Assembly (NCBI GenBank): GCA_902729315.2
Contig: LR746270.1
Coordinates: forward strand, 4,962,221-5,026,220
DNA: 64,000 nucleotides
DNA from: Spirodela intermedia
Lineage: Eukaryota; Streptophyta; Magnoliopsida; Alismatales; Araceae
Direction of reading: 5' to 3'
The notes under the pieces are model-generated. The model saw only the letters and a list, made by a program, of their open reading frames with translations, was not told the origin of the DNA and ran no database searches. Position numbers and translations under genes: made by a program. Of the stretch, positions 1-9,900 are shown in pieces; the first letter of the stretch is position 1, and every line of letters begins with the position of its first letter.

Positions 1-1545
1 AGAGATTTTTAACACATCAAAAGTAACTTGGGCAAGTGTCATATATTTTTCATGCTTATAAATGAAGGCTGAACAATATGAGAATAGTATAATACATTCT
101 CAAGTTTTACCAAATTATACATCCAAATTTATTGAAAGACCTGATTATGTAGTGTAGATTTGACTTAATTCTCGAAGATAATAAAGTCATTCATGTTCCA
201 CAACACTTTTAATATTTTTATTGATTACCTTACTATATAAATCACATAGATTACTATCAATAACTACTCTATGCTTAATGTTATCAACTAATTTGTGAAA
301 GGTTTAAGGACATATAAAATATTTCTAATTATACAAACGGAATCAGTCTTTACATTTCTTATACAAATTATAGTAATGAATGATTTATCAGCTGTGACTA
401 ATTTCCTAGTACTTGAGGAAATATTATGTGTTAAAAAATAGTATTAGTCATATTGTTGGTGGTCTTTGAATCTAAAACTCAATGTAGAAACTAAGGATTG
501 GAAAAACTCATCAGAGTGGCTCAAGGAAATAAAAGACATCATAAATTTTAATTTCATGATCTCAGCTTTGAGACCTTTTCATAATATAGGTGTATGATAG
601 GGTGTCCCTACAATCACCTTTCTTTTTCCCTTTGCTATTATCCTCTAGTAGACTTCTTGCTTCCTTATGTTTAACCACAAAGACTGAATTGTGACCATTT
701 TCTGGTTCTATCATAATGTTCCTCTTATTTCTTCATTTCTTATTATTGAGATCACTTACTCCAAATTCGGAATCCTCTTTTTTGAGGAGTTGGTCAAACT
801 TAATTAAATTCAATGGTGAGATCAACAAGAAACTTATAAATCGTGTTTATCTCTATATATTTAGATGAAAAGTATATCTTCTAGATACTTCTTTGTGATT
901 GGTATGTATTTATCAGTTTTCTGCTATAAAGATTCCAACTCATTTGTATAAGGATTTTTTCTCTTCGCTGGTATGTATTTATCTTTGTTGTTACTCAATA
1001 GATTTGGGGTCAATAATACTTTTTTTGAAAATATTTTACTCTTTTTTTTCCTCAATATTTTTTAATTTTTGGAAGAAACAAGTGACTTACATTGATGTAC
1101 TAAGTCATAGTGCTCCAAAGCGATGTTATGATAATTTCATCTTCCTCCTTTCATGGCTTGAATCACATATCTATTGATGTAGTCAACGGATCCAAAAAGT
1201 GAAATAGTTTTCCTCTACCTATCCTTATCACTTCATTAAGTTTATTATGTTGAAGTTTCTTTCTCCCATCTAATTTAAATCCGCATGGAATGGTTATCAG
1301 TTCTAAATATAATATAGAGTACTCTGAAGAATGTGATGACGAAGATCCAAATGTCAACGACCTCAGGTGTAAAGATAGTCGGAAGATAACATGCACAATG
1401 ATCACCAGAAATAAGTCGGTGGAATAGATATTGTAATCTAGGGCAAACCAGAAACATCTGCATGTAATCGGCAGTGAGATCGGGCAAATACTGCCAAAGA
1501 CATACTCTAGGAAGTCAAGAAGATCAGAACGATCCCACCTAGAAT
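1..1545 (-). mobile_element. Decayed internal region of a Copia-type LTR retrotransposon (gag side)
   Basis: On the minus strand this stretch follows an LTR-like sequence and a tRNA-iMet primer binding site. Soon after the site, a broken reading frame (about 1340-1180) contains F-K-L-D-G and then I-G-R-G-K-L, which resembles the start of Copia gag proteins (KLDG.NY...W... followed by G..GKL). Farther left (about 830-560) is a Lys/Arg-rich stretch that could be the degenerate gag tail. Stops and frameshifts are frequent and no pol domain is visible, so it is not functional. The left LTR is not recognised in the window. The Copia assignment rests on the primer site and the weak gag similarity; the left limit is only the window edge. 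Confidence 0.45.
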
Positions 1546-1557
1546 GTTCTGATACCA
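1546..1557 (-). other. Primer binding site for initiator tRNA-Met
   Basis: Read on the minus strand the 12 bases are TGGTATCAGAAC, one base away from the usual plant Copia primer site TGGTATCAGAGC. It lies directly behind the TG...CA bounded LTR, as expected. Confidence 0.65.
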
Positions 1558-1799
1558 TGTCAAAGGTGTCTTAGCTGTCGGCAGACAAAAAGCTAGTGAG
1601 AAGAGAGAGAAAGGGAACGGGAAAAAATAAAATATATTATTAACACGTGAAATAGATAACAAGTATTTATAGATGTCCCGAAGAAGTGGATCGACTCCTC
1701 TTAGCTTCACTTGAAGCCGAACCGGATCCAATGTGGTGGGAAGAAAGAAGGGTGAAAAACAACACAACACAGAGAAGAAGGGAATAAATTCAATTAACA
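1558..1799 (-). mobile_element. Copia long terminal repeat (5' LTR of the minus-strand element)
   Basis: The 242-bp segment begins TGTTA and ends GACA on the minus strand, giving the standard TG...CA ends, and is followed immediately by the tRNA-Met primer site. A TATA-like CTATAAATA lies around 1668-1676, where an LTR promoter is expected. The LTR starts about 60 bp beyond the plastocyanin stop codon, in the same orientation. The outer boundary at 1799 is inferred from the TG end; the second LTR is not in view, so target-site duplication cannot be checked. Confidence 0.6.
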
Positions 1800-1859
1800 G
1801 AAAGTAACTGGTACGCGTATAATCTATCCATTTTCCAACGAGGGAAGGTCCACGAGGAG

Positions 1860-2354
1860 TTAGTTGACGGTCACCTTCCCCACCATCCCGGCCCCTTGAT
1901 GGGGAGCGCAGTAGAAGCTGTACGTGCCCTTCTCCTTCAAGACCACGCTGTACTCGTCGCCGGCGGCGTTGAGCAGGTCCTCCTCCGACATGGAGATCTC
2001 CTCCACCTTGACCCCCGACGGGATCTCGTCCGGGTCGAAGACGACGTTGTGGGGGAACCCCGCATTGTTCTTGAAGGTGATCTTCTCGCCGGCGGGCACG
2101 CTGAACTCCTGCGGGACGAAGGCCAGCGACCCGTCATCCCCACCGAGCTTCACATCCATCGCCAGCGCGCTGCCAGCCAGCACCGCGCTCGCCGCCGCCG
2201 CCGCGACGACGCCCGCCGCCGCCTCCCTCAGTGAGGCCCTCACCGGCGCCGCCGCACATCTGCGCCCCGCCGCCGCCGCCGTCGCCGGCCGGGCCCTTAG
2301 ACCGGAGATCCTGTGGGTGGACACGGCTGCTGCTGCTGCTGCGAGGCTCGCCAT
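1860..2354 (-). CDS. PETE: Plastocyanin precursor, chloroplastic
   Basis: Single-exon, 164-aa precursor of the thylakoid-lumen blue copper protein that carries electrons from cytochrome f to photosystem I. Residues 1-40 are Ala/Arg/Ser rich (stroma targeting). About 45-65 form a hydrophobic lumen-targeting segment ending A-L-A, so the mature protein starts near residue 66 (M-D-V) and has the usual 99 aa. The four copper ligands are present: His102, Cys149, His152 and Met157 (mature 37, 84, 87, 92), in PHN and CAPHQGAGM. The start is the ATG that gives a normal transit peptide; an ATG 31 bp upstream is out of frame. A TATA box lies about 40 bp and a G-box about 255 bp upstream, fitting a light-regulated gene. 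The 3' side meets a Copia LTR after about 60 bp. Confidence 0.96.
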   Translation of the reverse strand: MASLAAAAAAVSTHRISGLRARPATAAAAGRRCAAAPVRASLREAAAGVVAAAAASAVLAGSALAMDVKLGGDDGSLAFVPQEFSVPAGEKITFKNNAGFPHNVVFDPDEIPSGVKVEEISMSEEDLLNAAGDEYSVVLKEKGTYSFYCAPHQGAGMVGKVTVN

Positions 2355-2392
2355 GGTACTTCGCCGCTGCGGCAGCTGCCGCCATGAATGAT

Positions 2393-2402
2393 TGATATAT
2401 AG
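2393..2402 (-). promoter_or_regulatory. TATA box of the plastocyanin gene
   Basis: CTATATATCA on the minus strand, about 40 bp before the plastocyanin ATG. Normal TATA-to-start spacing implies a leader of only about 10-20 nt. Confidence 0.55.
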
Positions 2403-2609
2403 CGGAGACTTATACGGCCGGCGGCGGAGGAGCTAATCCGGCCAACGGATGGCGGAGGCCCAAGTCCACCCGTTCTAGGGATATTTCCGACGTGGCAACG
2501 GGCTGACTCGGAGGGCCGGTCGACTGGGCAGAAAGAGAGTAGTACAGCTTGTACTGCACGCTCTTCGTCCATCCAATGGAGCTGGCCGCGTGGCTACCGC
2601 AATGGCCTC

Positions 2610-2615
2610 CACGTG
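2610..2615. promoter_or_regulatory. G-box (CACGTG) upstream of plastocyanin
   Basis: Palindromic CACGTG about 255 bp upstream of the plastocyanin ATG. G-boxes bind bZIP and bHLH (HY5, PIF) factors in light-regulated photosynthesis promoters. Function here is inferred from position. Confidence 0.5.
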
Positions 2616-2699
2616 TGTGGAGAGGACGCAGCGACGCCGTTTGTGGACTGCGCTGACTCACTCTAGACCTGAAGTGTATATAATTTAAAAGCAAATAAA

Positions 2700-3100
2700 T
2701 AGTTACGATGCTAATAAAAAATATGGCTATCTTGAAGCAAGCACTTCAATAATATTTTATGTTGATTATTTAGTACACGAATAATTACGTCGATTTTATA
2801 AAAAAATATTCAATGAAATGAAGAAAAAAATATTAACATAGCCGATATGACAAGCAAGTACTTCATTATTATTTTTTATTCATTATTTAATCATGAATAA
2901 TTACGTCTATAATTATAAATATTATTAAATTAAATGAAGAAAAATTTAACATATGAGGTATGACAAGCAACCACAGCATTATTAGTTTATATTCGTTATT
3001 TAGTCCACAAATAATCACGAATAATTACGTCGATATTTATAAATATTATTCAATTAAATGAAGAAAAAATATTAACATGGGAGATATGACAAGGGGGGCA
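2700..3100. repeat. Tandem repeat, three copies of about 120 bp, AT-rich
   Basis: The same string of words recurs three times: a Cttcaat/cattatta start, GAATAATTACGTC, then AAATGAAGAAAAA, ATTAACAT and GATATGACAAG. GAATAATTACGTC starts at 2779, 2895 and 3019, giving spacings of 116 and 124 bp. The array fills the gap between the plastocyanin promoter and the next gene. No coding potential is seen. Confidence 0.8.
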
Positions 3101-3407
3101 GTGCCTACTTGGTCATTTGGATAAAATTATTCGGGTAGTGTATTTTTGAGAGCCCTAGGGGGTCTTGTCGAAACTGACGCGAACCGAAAACAATCCGGAG
3201 CAGGACTCGAAAGGACTCGATAAAGATTCGATGCCATTGCTAAACCGACAAGAAAACGGGCCAAACCAAGAACCGATAATGTGACCGAATCCTTACCGTT
3301 ACAGTGGTTATACTTGTCATTCGGGTGGCCGCCCGAAATACGTCCGCGGTTGTCTGCAAATCGAGGGTTTCGTATTTCGGGGGGGAGAGAGAGGGAGAGA
3401 GAGGAAG

Positions 3408-3415
3408 AAACCCTA
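3408..3415 (+). promoter_or_regulatory. Telo-box (AAACCCTA) in the 5' leader of the SR splicing factor gene
   Basis: AAACCCTA lies about 50 bp before the proposed start codon, after a (GA)-rich leader. Telo-boxes near the start are common in plant translation and RNA-processing genes. Confidence 0.5.
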
Positions 3416-3465
3416 GATCTCTTCTCCCCATCCTCCTGAGGAGCGTTCGCCGTCTGCTTCTTCTC

Positions 3466-6448
3466 ATGGTGCGGCCTTCTTCTTATCTGTTGCCCTTTCT
3501 ATGTTCGTTCTGTTTATCTCTTTTTTGGCTGTGAGGTGACGACGAAGTTTTTTTTCTTTTCCCCGTTGTTTTCTGCAGGCAGATTCGCCCCGACGAAGGT
3601 AAATCCTTATGTACTTGCCTTGATAAGTTATTTTTGTTCGGTTTTTCTTCATGATGCGTGTCTTCTGCCGGCATAGAGGATCTCGTTCTCTTCCTGAAAG
3701 CGGGATCGACGAAGAAGGATACTTTTTCCTATGTCAGATATTGGGCTTGATCTATTCATGGGGGACGCATGGCGGACTTGGGAATAGGACCAGAGGATCA
3801 GTAGTAATAGGGCAACTCACCGTTGAGTAAAGCACTCATAATAATTGTTAAGAGTTTGAGAACTAGTAAACGCATCTCGCCACCTAAGCCGAGGACAGAA
3901 ACGGGGCGCAGGATACCCAGTTGACGCTTATTATTTTCTAAATTGGTTTTTTTTGGCAATCTAAATTCCTATATACAAATCTGTGTGAATGTTGCCGCCC
4001 ATGAATAACTGGGAGAGTATCATGCTGGTCTTGGATTTAGCATCTGTTTAAGATGTTGTTCTTCACTTTAGGACTTTGGTACTTATTATTTCATACATGA
4101 ACAATGATGTTGCCTTGAAAAGCAGGGTAATTATGTTTAAATAAGTTTATGATGCAATTCTGTTATGGTCCGAAATCTGTTTAAATTTTTTGAATCCAAT
4201 TATAAGTTCCTAGTTTTTTTTTCCTCTCCTGTTCCTTCCCGTTGGTGTCTAGTAAAATCGAAATCCCTCCAATACACCTATTCCTGTACTTGTGTCATAT
4301 TTTTATTGATATTTTTAAAAAAATTATCATGCTTGTTTTTATACCTATGAATCAGCAGATTGATATTTGTAAAAATCCTTGGGTAAATATGTCAAAGATG
4401 GTCAAGACTTGCAAGAGACTAAATGGGGAGGGTTTTAAGCAGTAAATCTTAATCTGTGTAGACAATTGAGGCTACAGCTCTGTAGAACCCTACTTGGATG
4501 ACATAGCTTGGGTACTTGTCCTTGTAATGATGTATAACCTCACATCATCTTGCCAAGAGACTCGAGGCGGTGGATATATATATCAAAGATGACGCTGTTT
4601 TGACTGTACAGGAGATGGCAAGGAAACCAGATCCTGGACAAATGTCTTTGTCAAGTCCTACCTTTGTCCACTTAAAACATGGAAAGCATGTAACTAAACT
4701 ACTCCAGGAAGGTCGTAAAACTTAATGCTTCTCATATCATTGTTACAAAACACCCATTTCCAGTGCTTCCTTCCTTGCTTGAAAAGGGTTGTATCTTTTT
4801 CTAACCTTATTTTGCGATCTTTTGCGTGCACAATATTTTGTGTCATTTTATCATTATTATAAATTTGTCTCAGGCCCAGTTCCGCCTCCCCTAACAAGGG
4901 TCGTCCAAGATCCCCATCACCTTTGGGATCGCCATCAAGGTCTAGGGCAAGGGCACGGTCCAAATCCCGATCTCGATCACGTTCAAGATCTGGAAGCCGT
5001 GGGAGGTTTGTTTCAAGTCCAGTGCTAGCTTTAGCTTACTTGATTTACTCCAGTAAGTGTGATATTGATCAGTAGATGATATGTATTTCTCTCCTTGACT
5101 CAATTCGGCAGGAATGAAACATTGAACCCGGGAAATACTCTGTATGTGACTGGTTTGTCCACCAGAGTCACAGAAAGGGACCTTGAAGATCACTTCTCCA
5201 AGGAGGGAAAGGTTACTATATTTGGTGAAAATGTGCCTTGCTTCAGTTTATCACCCCGGATGGGGAACGGAAGCCTTACCTGTACTTGGGTGGTTTTTTT
5301 TTTTTTTTGTTTTTTGTTTTTTTGGTGCAGGTTGCACGATGCTTTTTGGTTGTTGAACCCCGCACACGCATCTCCCGAGGTTTTGCTTTTGTAACCATGG
5401 ACAGTGTTGAGGATGCAGATCTGTGTGTCAAATATCTCAACCAGTCAGTGTTGCAGGGACGCTACATAACTGTGGAGAAGGTATCATCTGATCCAGCTTT
5501 ACTGTAAAGATGCTTTGTATTTAGGTCTTCCATGTGGTCTCCTTTTTTAACTGAGGTTTCTGGTGATATTCAGAAGACAATTGCGTCAGCTTTGTTGGCA
5601 GCAATCGAGATGAATGGCACCGTTCATCCAATTTCAACTTATAAGTTCATACAGCTTGATGAATGGTCTCCAGCCTAACAGTTATTTCATGCATCACATC
5701 AGCCATACATAGCAAACTTTGCCCAACTAAACAACCTCAGCACTCACCTTCAACTCTCTGAACAACTAATCAACGGACATTACCAATGTGGTTTCTCCTA
5801 CGTAGGGAGGTTTGATCTGGTAGTGCTGCTACATATATATAAGTAAACTTTTGCCAAGATGTTAAAACCCATGCTGCTCTGTTGCCTTTTCTGTCTAACC
5901 GGGGTTACCCCCCTCCCTTCCTTTGTGTTCTGTTCTTACTGATGCTTTAGCCAACTCTTACTGATACTGCTCGTTTCTGATGCTCTGCTGGAAGCTATTG
6001 AAGTTGGTTTTTGGACATTTCCAAATCAGTTTTTTGCTAATTTCAGTCGAGGAGGAAACGCCCCCGGACTCCTACTCCAGGGAATTATCTTGGCCTGAAG
6101 AGCACCCGCGAGACCAGTGAGTTTTGTTTCTTGCTACTAAATAAGCACACCGCCGCTTATATTTATTGCTCCCTAACTCTGGTTTTATCCCTTGCAGGCT
6201 TCCGTCATGATCGGGGCAGGCCCCGTGGGGGCGGTGGACGTGACGAGTTTGGTGGTGGGGGCAGCTACCAAAGACGATCGCCATACAGAGGCGGCCGTGA
6301 TTACTCCCCTCGACGATCCCCCTACTACGGCGGCGGCGGCGGCGGCGGTGGCGGTGGCGGTGGGTCAAGGAGAGAACGCTCACCCTACTCTCCATACAGG
6401 AGCCCAGACAGAGGCTATGGACGCCGTCCACAAATGTATGGGCGATGA
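3466..6448 (+). CDS. SR45a: SR45a / Tra2-like serine-arginine-rich splicing factor
   Basis: Nuclear pre-mRNA splicing regulator. Proposed coding exons: 3466-3468, 3579-3598, 4874-5005, 5112-5211, 5331-5480, 6047-6116, 6198-6448. They sum to 726 nt (241 aa), all with GT-AG introns and matching phases. The protein begins M-A-D-S-P-R-R, then an Arg/Ser run (about 8-52), one RRM (about 60-135; RNP2 LYVTGL at 62-67, RNP1 RGFAFVTM at 101-108), a basic T-P-T-P-G linker, and a Gly/Arg/Ser tail with RSPY and RRSP motifs and a run of 12 glycines. This order is that of plant SR45a, homologous to animal Tra2, though the tail is shorter than in Arabidopsis. The start is unusual: exon 1 contributes only the ATG, directly followed by the GT donor. 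Intron 2 is 1.27 kb. The RRM is certain; the exact 5' exons are inferred. Confidence 0.88.
6329..6364 (+). repeat. Glycine-codon run (12 GGN codons) in the SR45a-like tail
   Basis: Twelve glycine codons, mainly GGC then GGT/GGC alternation, near the C terminus of the SR protein. It looks like a slippage-prone coding microsatellite. Confidence 0.85.
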
Positions 6449-6981
6449 GCCTCGTCGTCTGCGGATCTCGCCCCTCAGCTATCCTTCTGTTGCTGCTCCC
6501 TTTCCGTGAGAAACAAACCGGGGGCTTAGGCTCGAATTCCCCTTTAACTGCCGTGGCGGTCTTTGGTTGTCAACTTTCTTGTAATGCCCAAGGCTCTGTG
6601 ACCCTCCTCCTCTATGTTTTGCTTTTAGGAAAAAGACTGAGAATTCATCCACGAACTCTGAATGTCAGCGTGTATTTGGTGTTTTGTGTTTGATCTCCTC
6701 TACTAGAAGAGCTTCCATCCGTTTAACAGTGGAACAGGGATTTTGATGCATGCATGAATGGGGTTGCAATTGTTTGTTTGATATGTGGGCAGCAAGCAGG
6801 CAAAAGTGAATTATATTTTCTTCTTCTCACGACTGTACATTTTTCCCGGGATATCAAATGCCCACGAGGAGACTGTCAGCTCAAAACCCTCCCAGACCCA
6901 CAGCATACTGCCCGTAGGAAATTATACAAAAAGAGCTCCAATATTTCCGGAGAGAAAGATAGTTCAGCGTGCGCGTACCTC

Positions 6982-9900
6982 CTAGAACCAGGCCATCCAC
7001 CAGATGTACATCTTTCCAAGGTTCTTGTGGGAGACTGCTTCGGCAATTAGACGCCGGGCCTGCCCCTCCACAGCCAAGGGCAAGGAAGGTGCGGCGCCGA
7101 CACCGACCACAACTCCCTCCAGCCTTGCCTTTATGTTGCTGATGGCCCTCTGAAAATTCCAGGCAGTGAGATCATGTTTAAGACAGGGAGAGTACTTTTT
7201 CTGGCAACAACATCTTCTGGGTCAAACTGGCTGGTAAAATAAGGGGAGAAAGGAAGAAAAAGGTAACCTGCGCGTGGGGGTTCTGGACTTCAACTCCGCT
7301 GGATTTGTGGGATTTCGTCCACTCGACGAGGGGATCGTGGATGAACGTCTCGAGAACGCTCACGAGGGTCTCTCTGTGGGCCCTGAGCACGGAGAGGCTG
7401 ATCTCACAGACCTTCAAGAAGACACCCTCGTAGCCCGTGATGCCCAAGCCGTCGATCATGTTCTGCACATTCCGATGAGCAACTGCTAGTCAACAATCTC
7501 GCACATTTGATGAGAGATTACGAATGGATTCTCCTTCCCCTCTCACCTGGGTCAGCCTGAAGGGCACCAGCTCGGGCTTCTCCAGCTGCAAGCCCTTGTC
7601 AAATAAGCAGCTGAAATCCACATGGACGCAGTCGCCGGTGGTCGAGTCAAACAGTATGTTCTCGCCGTGCCGATCCCCCAGGCCCACAATGTGCCCGACC
7701 ATGGACCAGACTGCCGCTGTATGCGCGTACGCCACCCGAGCCCGGAACCAGGCCACTGGCTCGGAGAAGGTGGTGATGAACCATTTGCGGAAAACCGGAG
7801 GGAACATCGGGAGGATCTTGGTCTTGAGCATCTCGTCTTCCGGCATTTTACCCTGGCACTGGTCATATATGCGCTTGATCTGCGGATTTGTCTTCATTCG
7901 GTCGAACTTCCCGCAGGTTATGTAGATATCCTGCAGAATGTGGCGAAGCCCGCGAGTGTGGGGCACCCATTCCACCATCCCGCAGTCCTCCGTGAGGGGG
8001 ATGACGGCAAAGGTGCGGATGTAGAGGTTCCTCCGGCGGCTTTCTGGGAATTTAGAGAGAAGACGGTTGATCATTGCGGTGAACTCCATCATGCGTGCAT
8101 CTTTTCGAAGGTCGTCCTTCGGCTTGCAAAGAAACGGCCGGTGGATGCCATCGCTCCCAATGAAGACAACCTGGAACATTAGGTGTTTCCGCTTCGTCAG
8201 GTAATCTAGAAGAAGCAGTATGCGAGGACTAATTCAATCAAGATCGTGAAATATATTCCCCAGATGAGATAGAAAAAGACCACGCTTACGATGAAGGTAT
8301 CTATATCATGTCCATGAAAGCACTTATGGGGTACTTTCTACTTGCATGCATATATGAAAATTAGGGCAGGCACATGCATATATGAAATCCCCGGAGGTAA
8401 GTACAGGCTAACAAGATCAAAATCGAAAACACAAGTTTCGTACATTTTGAAGTGTACTTTACAAAAAGTTTTTCAATGTTGCACCTTCTTTGGTCGTTGC
8501 AGAGATGAAAGGATTTCAGCCTCATCTGTGATTCCTGATATTGAAGCAAGTTGCATATCCGAGAAGACATCACACTGAGGAGGGTCTGCAAGGTCCGCCC
8601 CACAACTAGGTAAGGTGACAGTCAGGGCTTGCTGCACAGGCATGATGACTCCAAGAGGCATCATCCGCTTCAGAGAACTAAATTCGGTCAATATGTTGAC
8701 TGCTCTGGCCTTTGGCTGTCCAGGGTGGAAGCACAGTTTGATCAATTGATCAACTAGACTCCCAAATTGACCAAACAAATTGCTGGTATCACTACCACTC
8801 CTGAAACCTCTTCGTGCAGCTAGGATTATCTCAGAAGCAGCGTCCCGTCTAGCGGCCACAGTAGATTTTGAAACGGCGGCCATCATCCACAGAGCTTGCT
8901 GTGGATATGCCTGTATTACTGAAGTAATTATAAGCTTCACAACTCGAACAATGTCCTCATTTTTATGGCATATGCGAGAGATCAACTGGGAGAGAACTGT
9001 TAGCCACTGATATGCTGGCAAATCCTTTAGGCAACCCCGCAGTATGCCCATAACCTAACCAAAAAAAGTAAACAAGAAAGAAAAGGTAAGAACAACTGGA
9101 ACTGGCAGGCATATTAAAACCTTCAGGTAAAATGATGATACGACTCTTAGATAGATACTACCCTTGTGTGAACACTTTTCAAGGGCTTATTAGAAAGTAG
9201 TGCCTCTCTATGACATATGGTGCCAAACTCAAACCACAAGGTCAACAATCTCGGCAGGGCCTGGAAGAGATTCTTGTGCCCCCTGTGAAGTCCCTTCGCA
9301 TAATAGAGCAAAACTTCGGGAAGATAAGACCACCAGGGCTTCTCTTCGGTCACAGAATTCAAGGCAAAGCCACCACCAGAAGAATTTGATGGAATATTGT
9401 CATGCCCGGAGTGGGTATGGAGATTTTCTTCTTGACGCTTCCTGGCATCCATGAGTAGATCATCATAGTATTTGGCCATAAAGAAGTATCCCTTCTCCCA
9501 TCTGGGCTGCAACTCTCTCACTCTAGAATAGAGACTTATCACATCTTCTTTTTGCTTTTGGCCTGTGTGATGGATCCACCTAGTATATAAAAGGATCATT
9601 TTGGCTACATCCTGGTCTTCATTTGATGCTTCATTGTGACTCAATGGTGGATTCGGTAGAACGAGGGAGAGACTATTAAGCGACATCACAGTAGAGGCAC
9701 CCAAAACTTCAGCAGGAAGGTTCAAAATTGATTGCTGCAGTTCAGCAATAGCACAATCAGACTTTCTAGTACTCCAGAGGAGTTTCGCTTTCTCCATGTG
9801 AACACACGCTACACCGGAAGCCTGTGCTTCTAAAATTGCGCGATGTGCTGTCTCATAGTGACCAGCAGAACGGCAAAGCTTTGCATACTGAAGCCAACAA

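Noticed and set aside
1163-1558. 131-codon minus-strand frame taken as a host gene
   Set aside because: It begins next to a tRNA-Met primer site and LTR and shows only gag-like fragments, so it is part of the Copia remnant.
1896-2391. Long plus-strand frames opposite plastocyanin
   Set aside because: Shadows of the GC-rich plastocyanin gene on the other strand.
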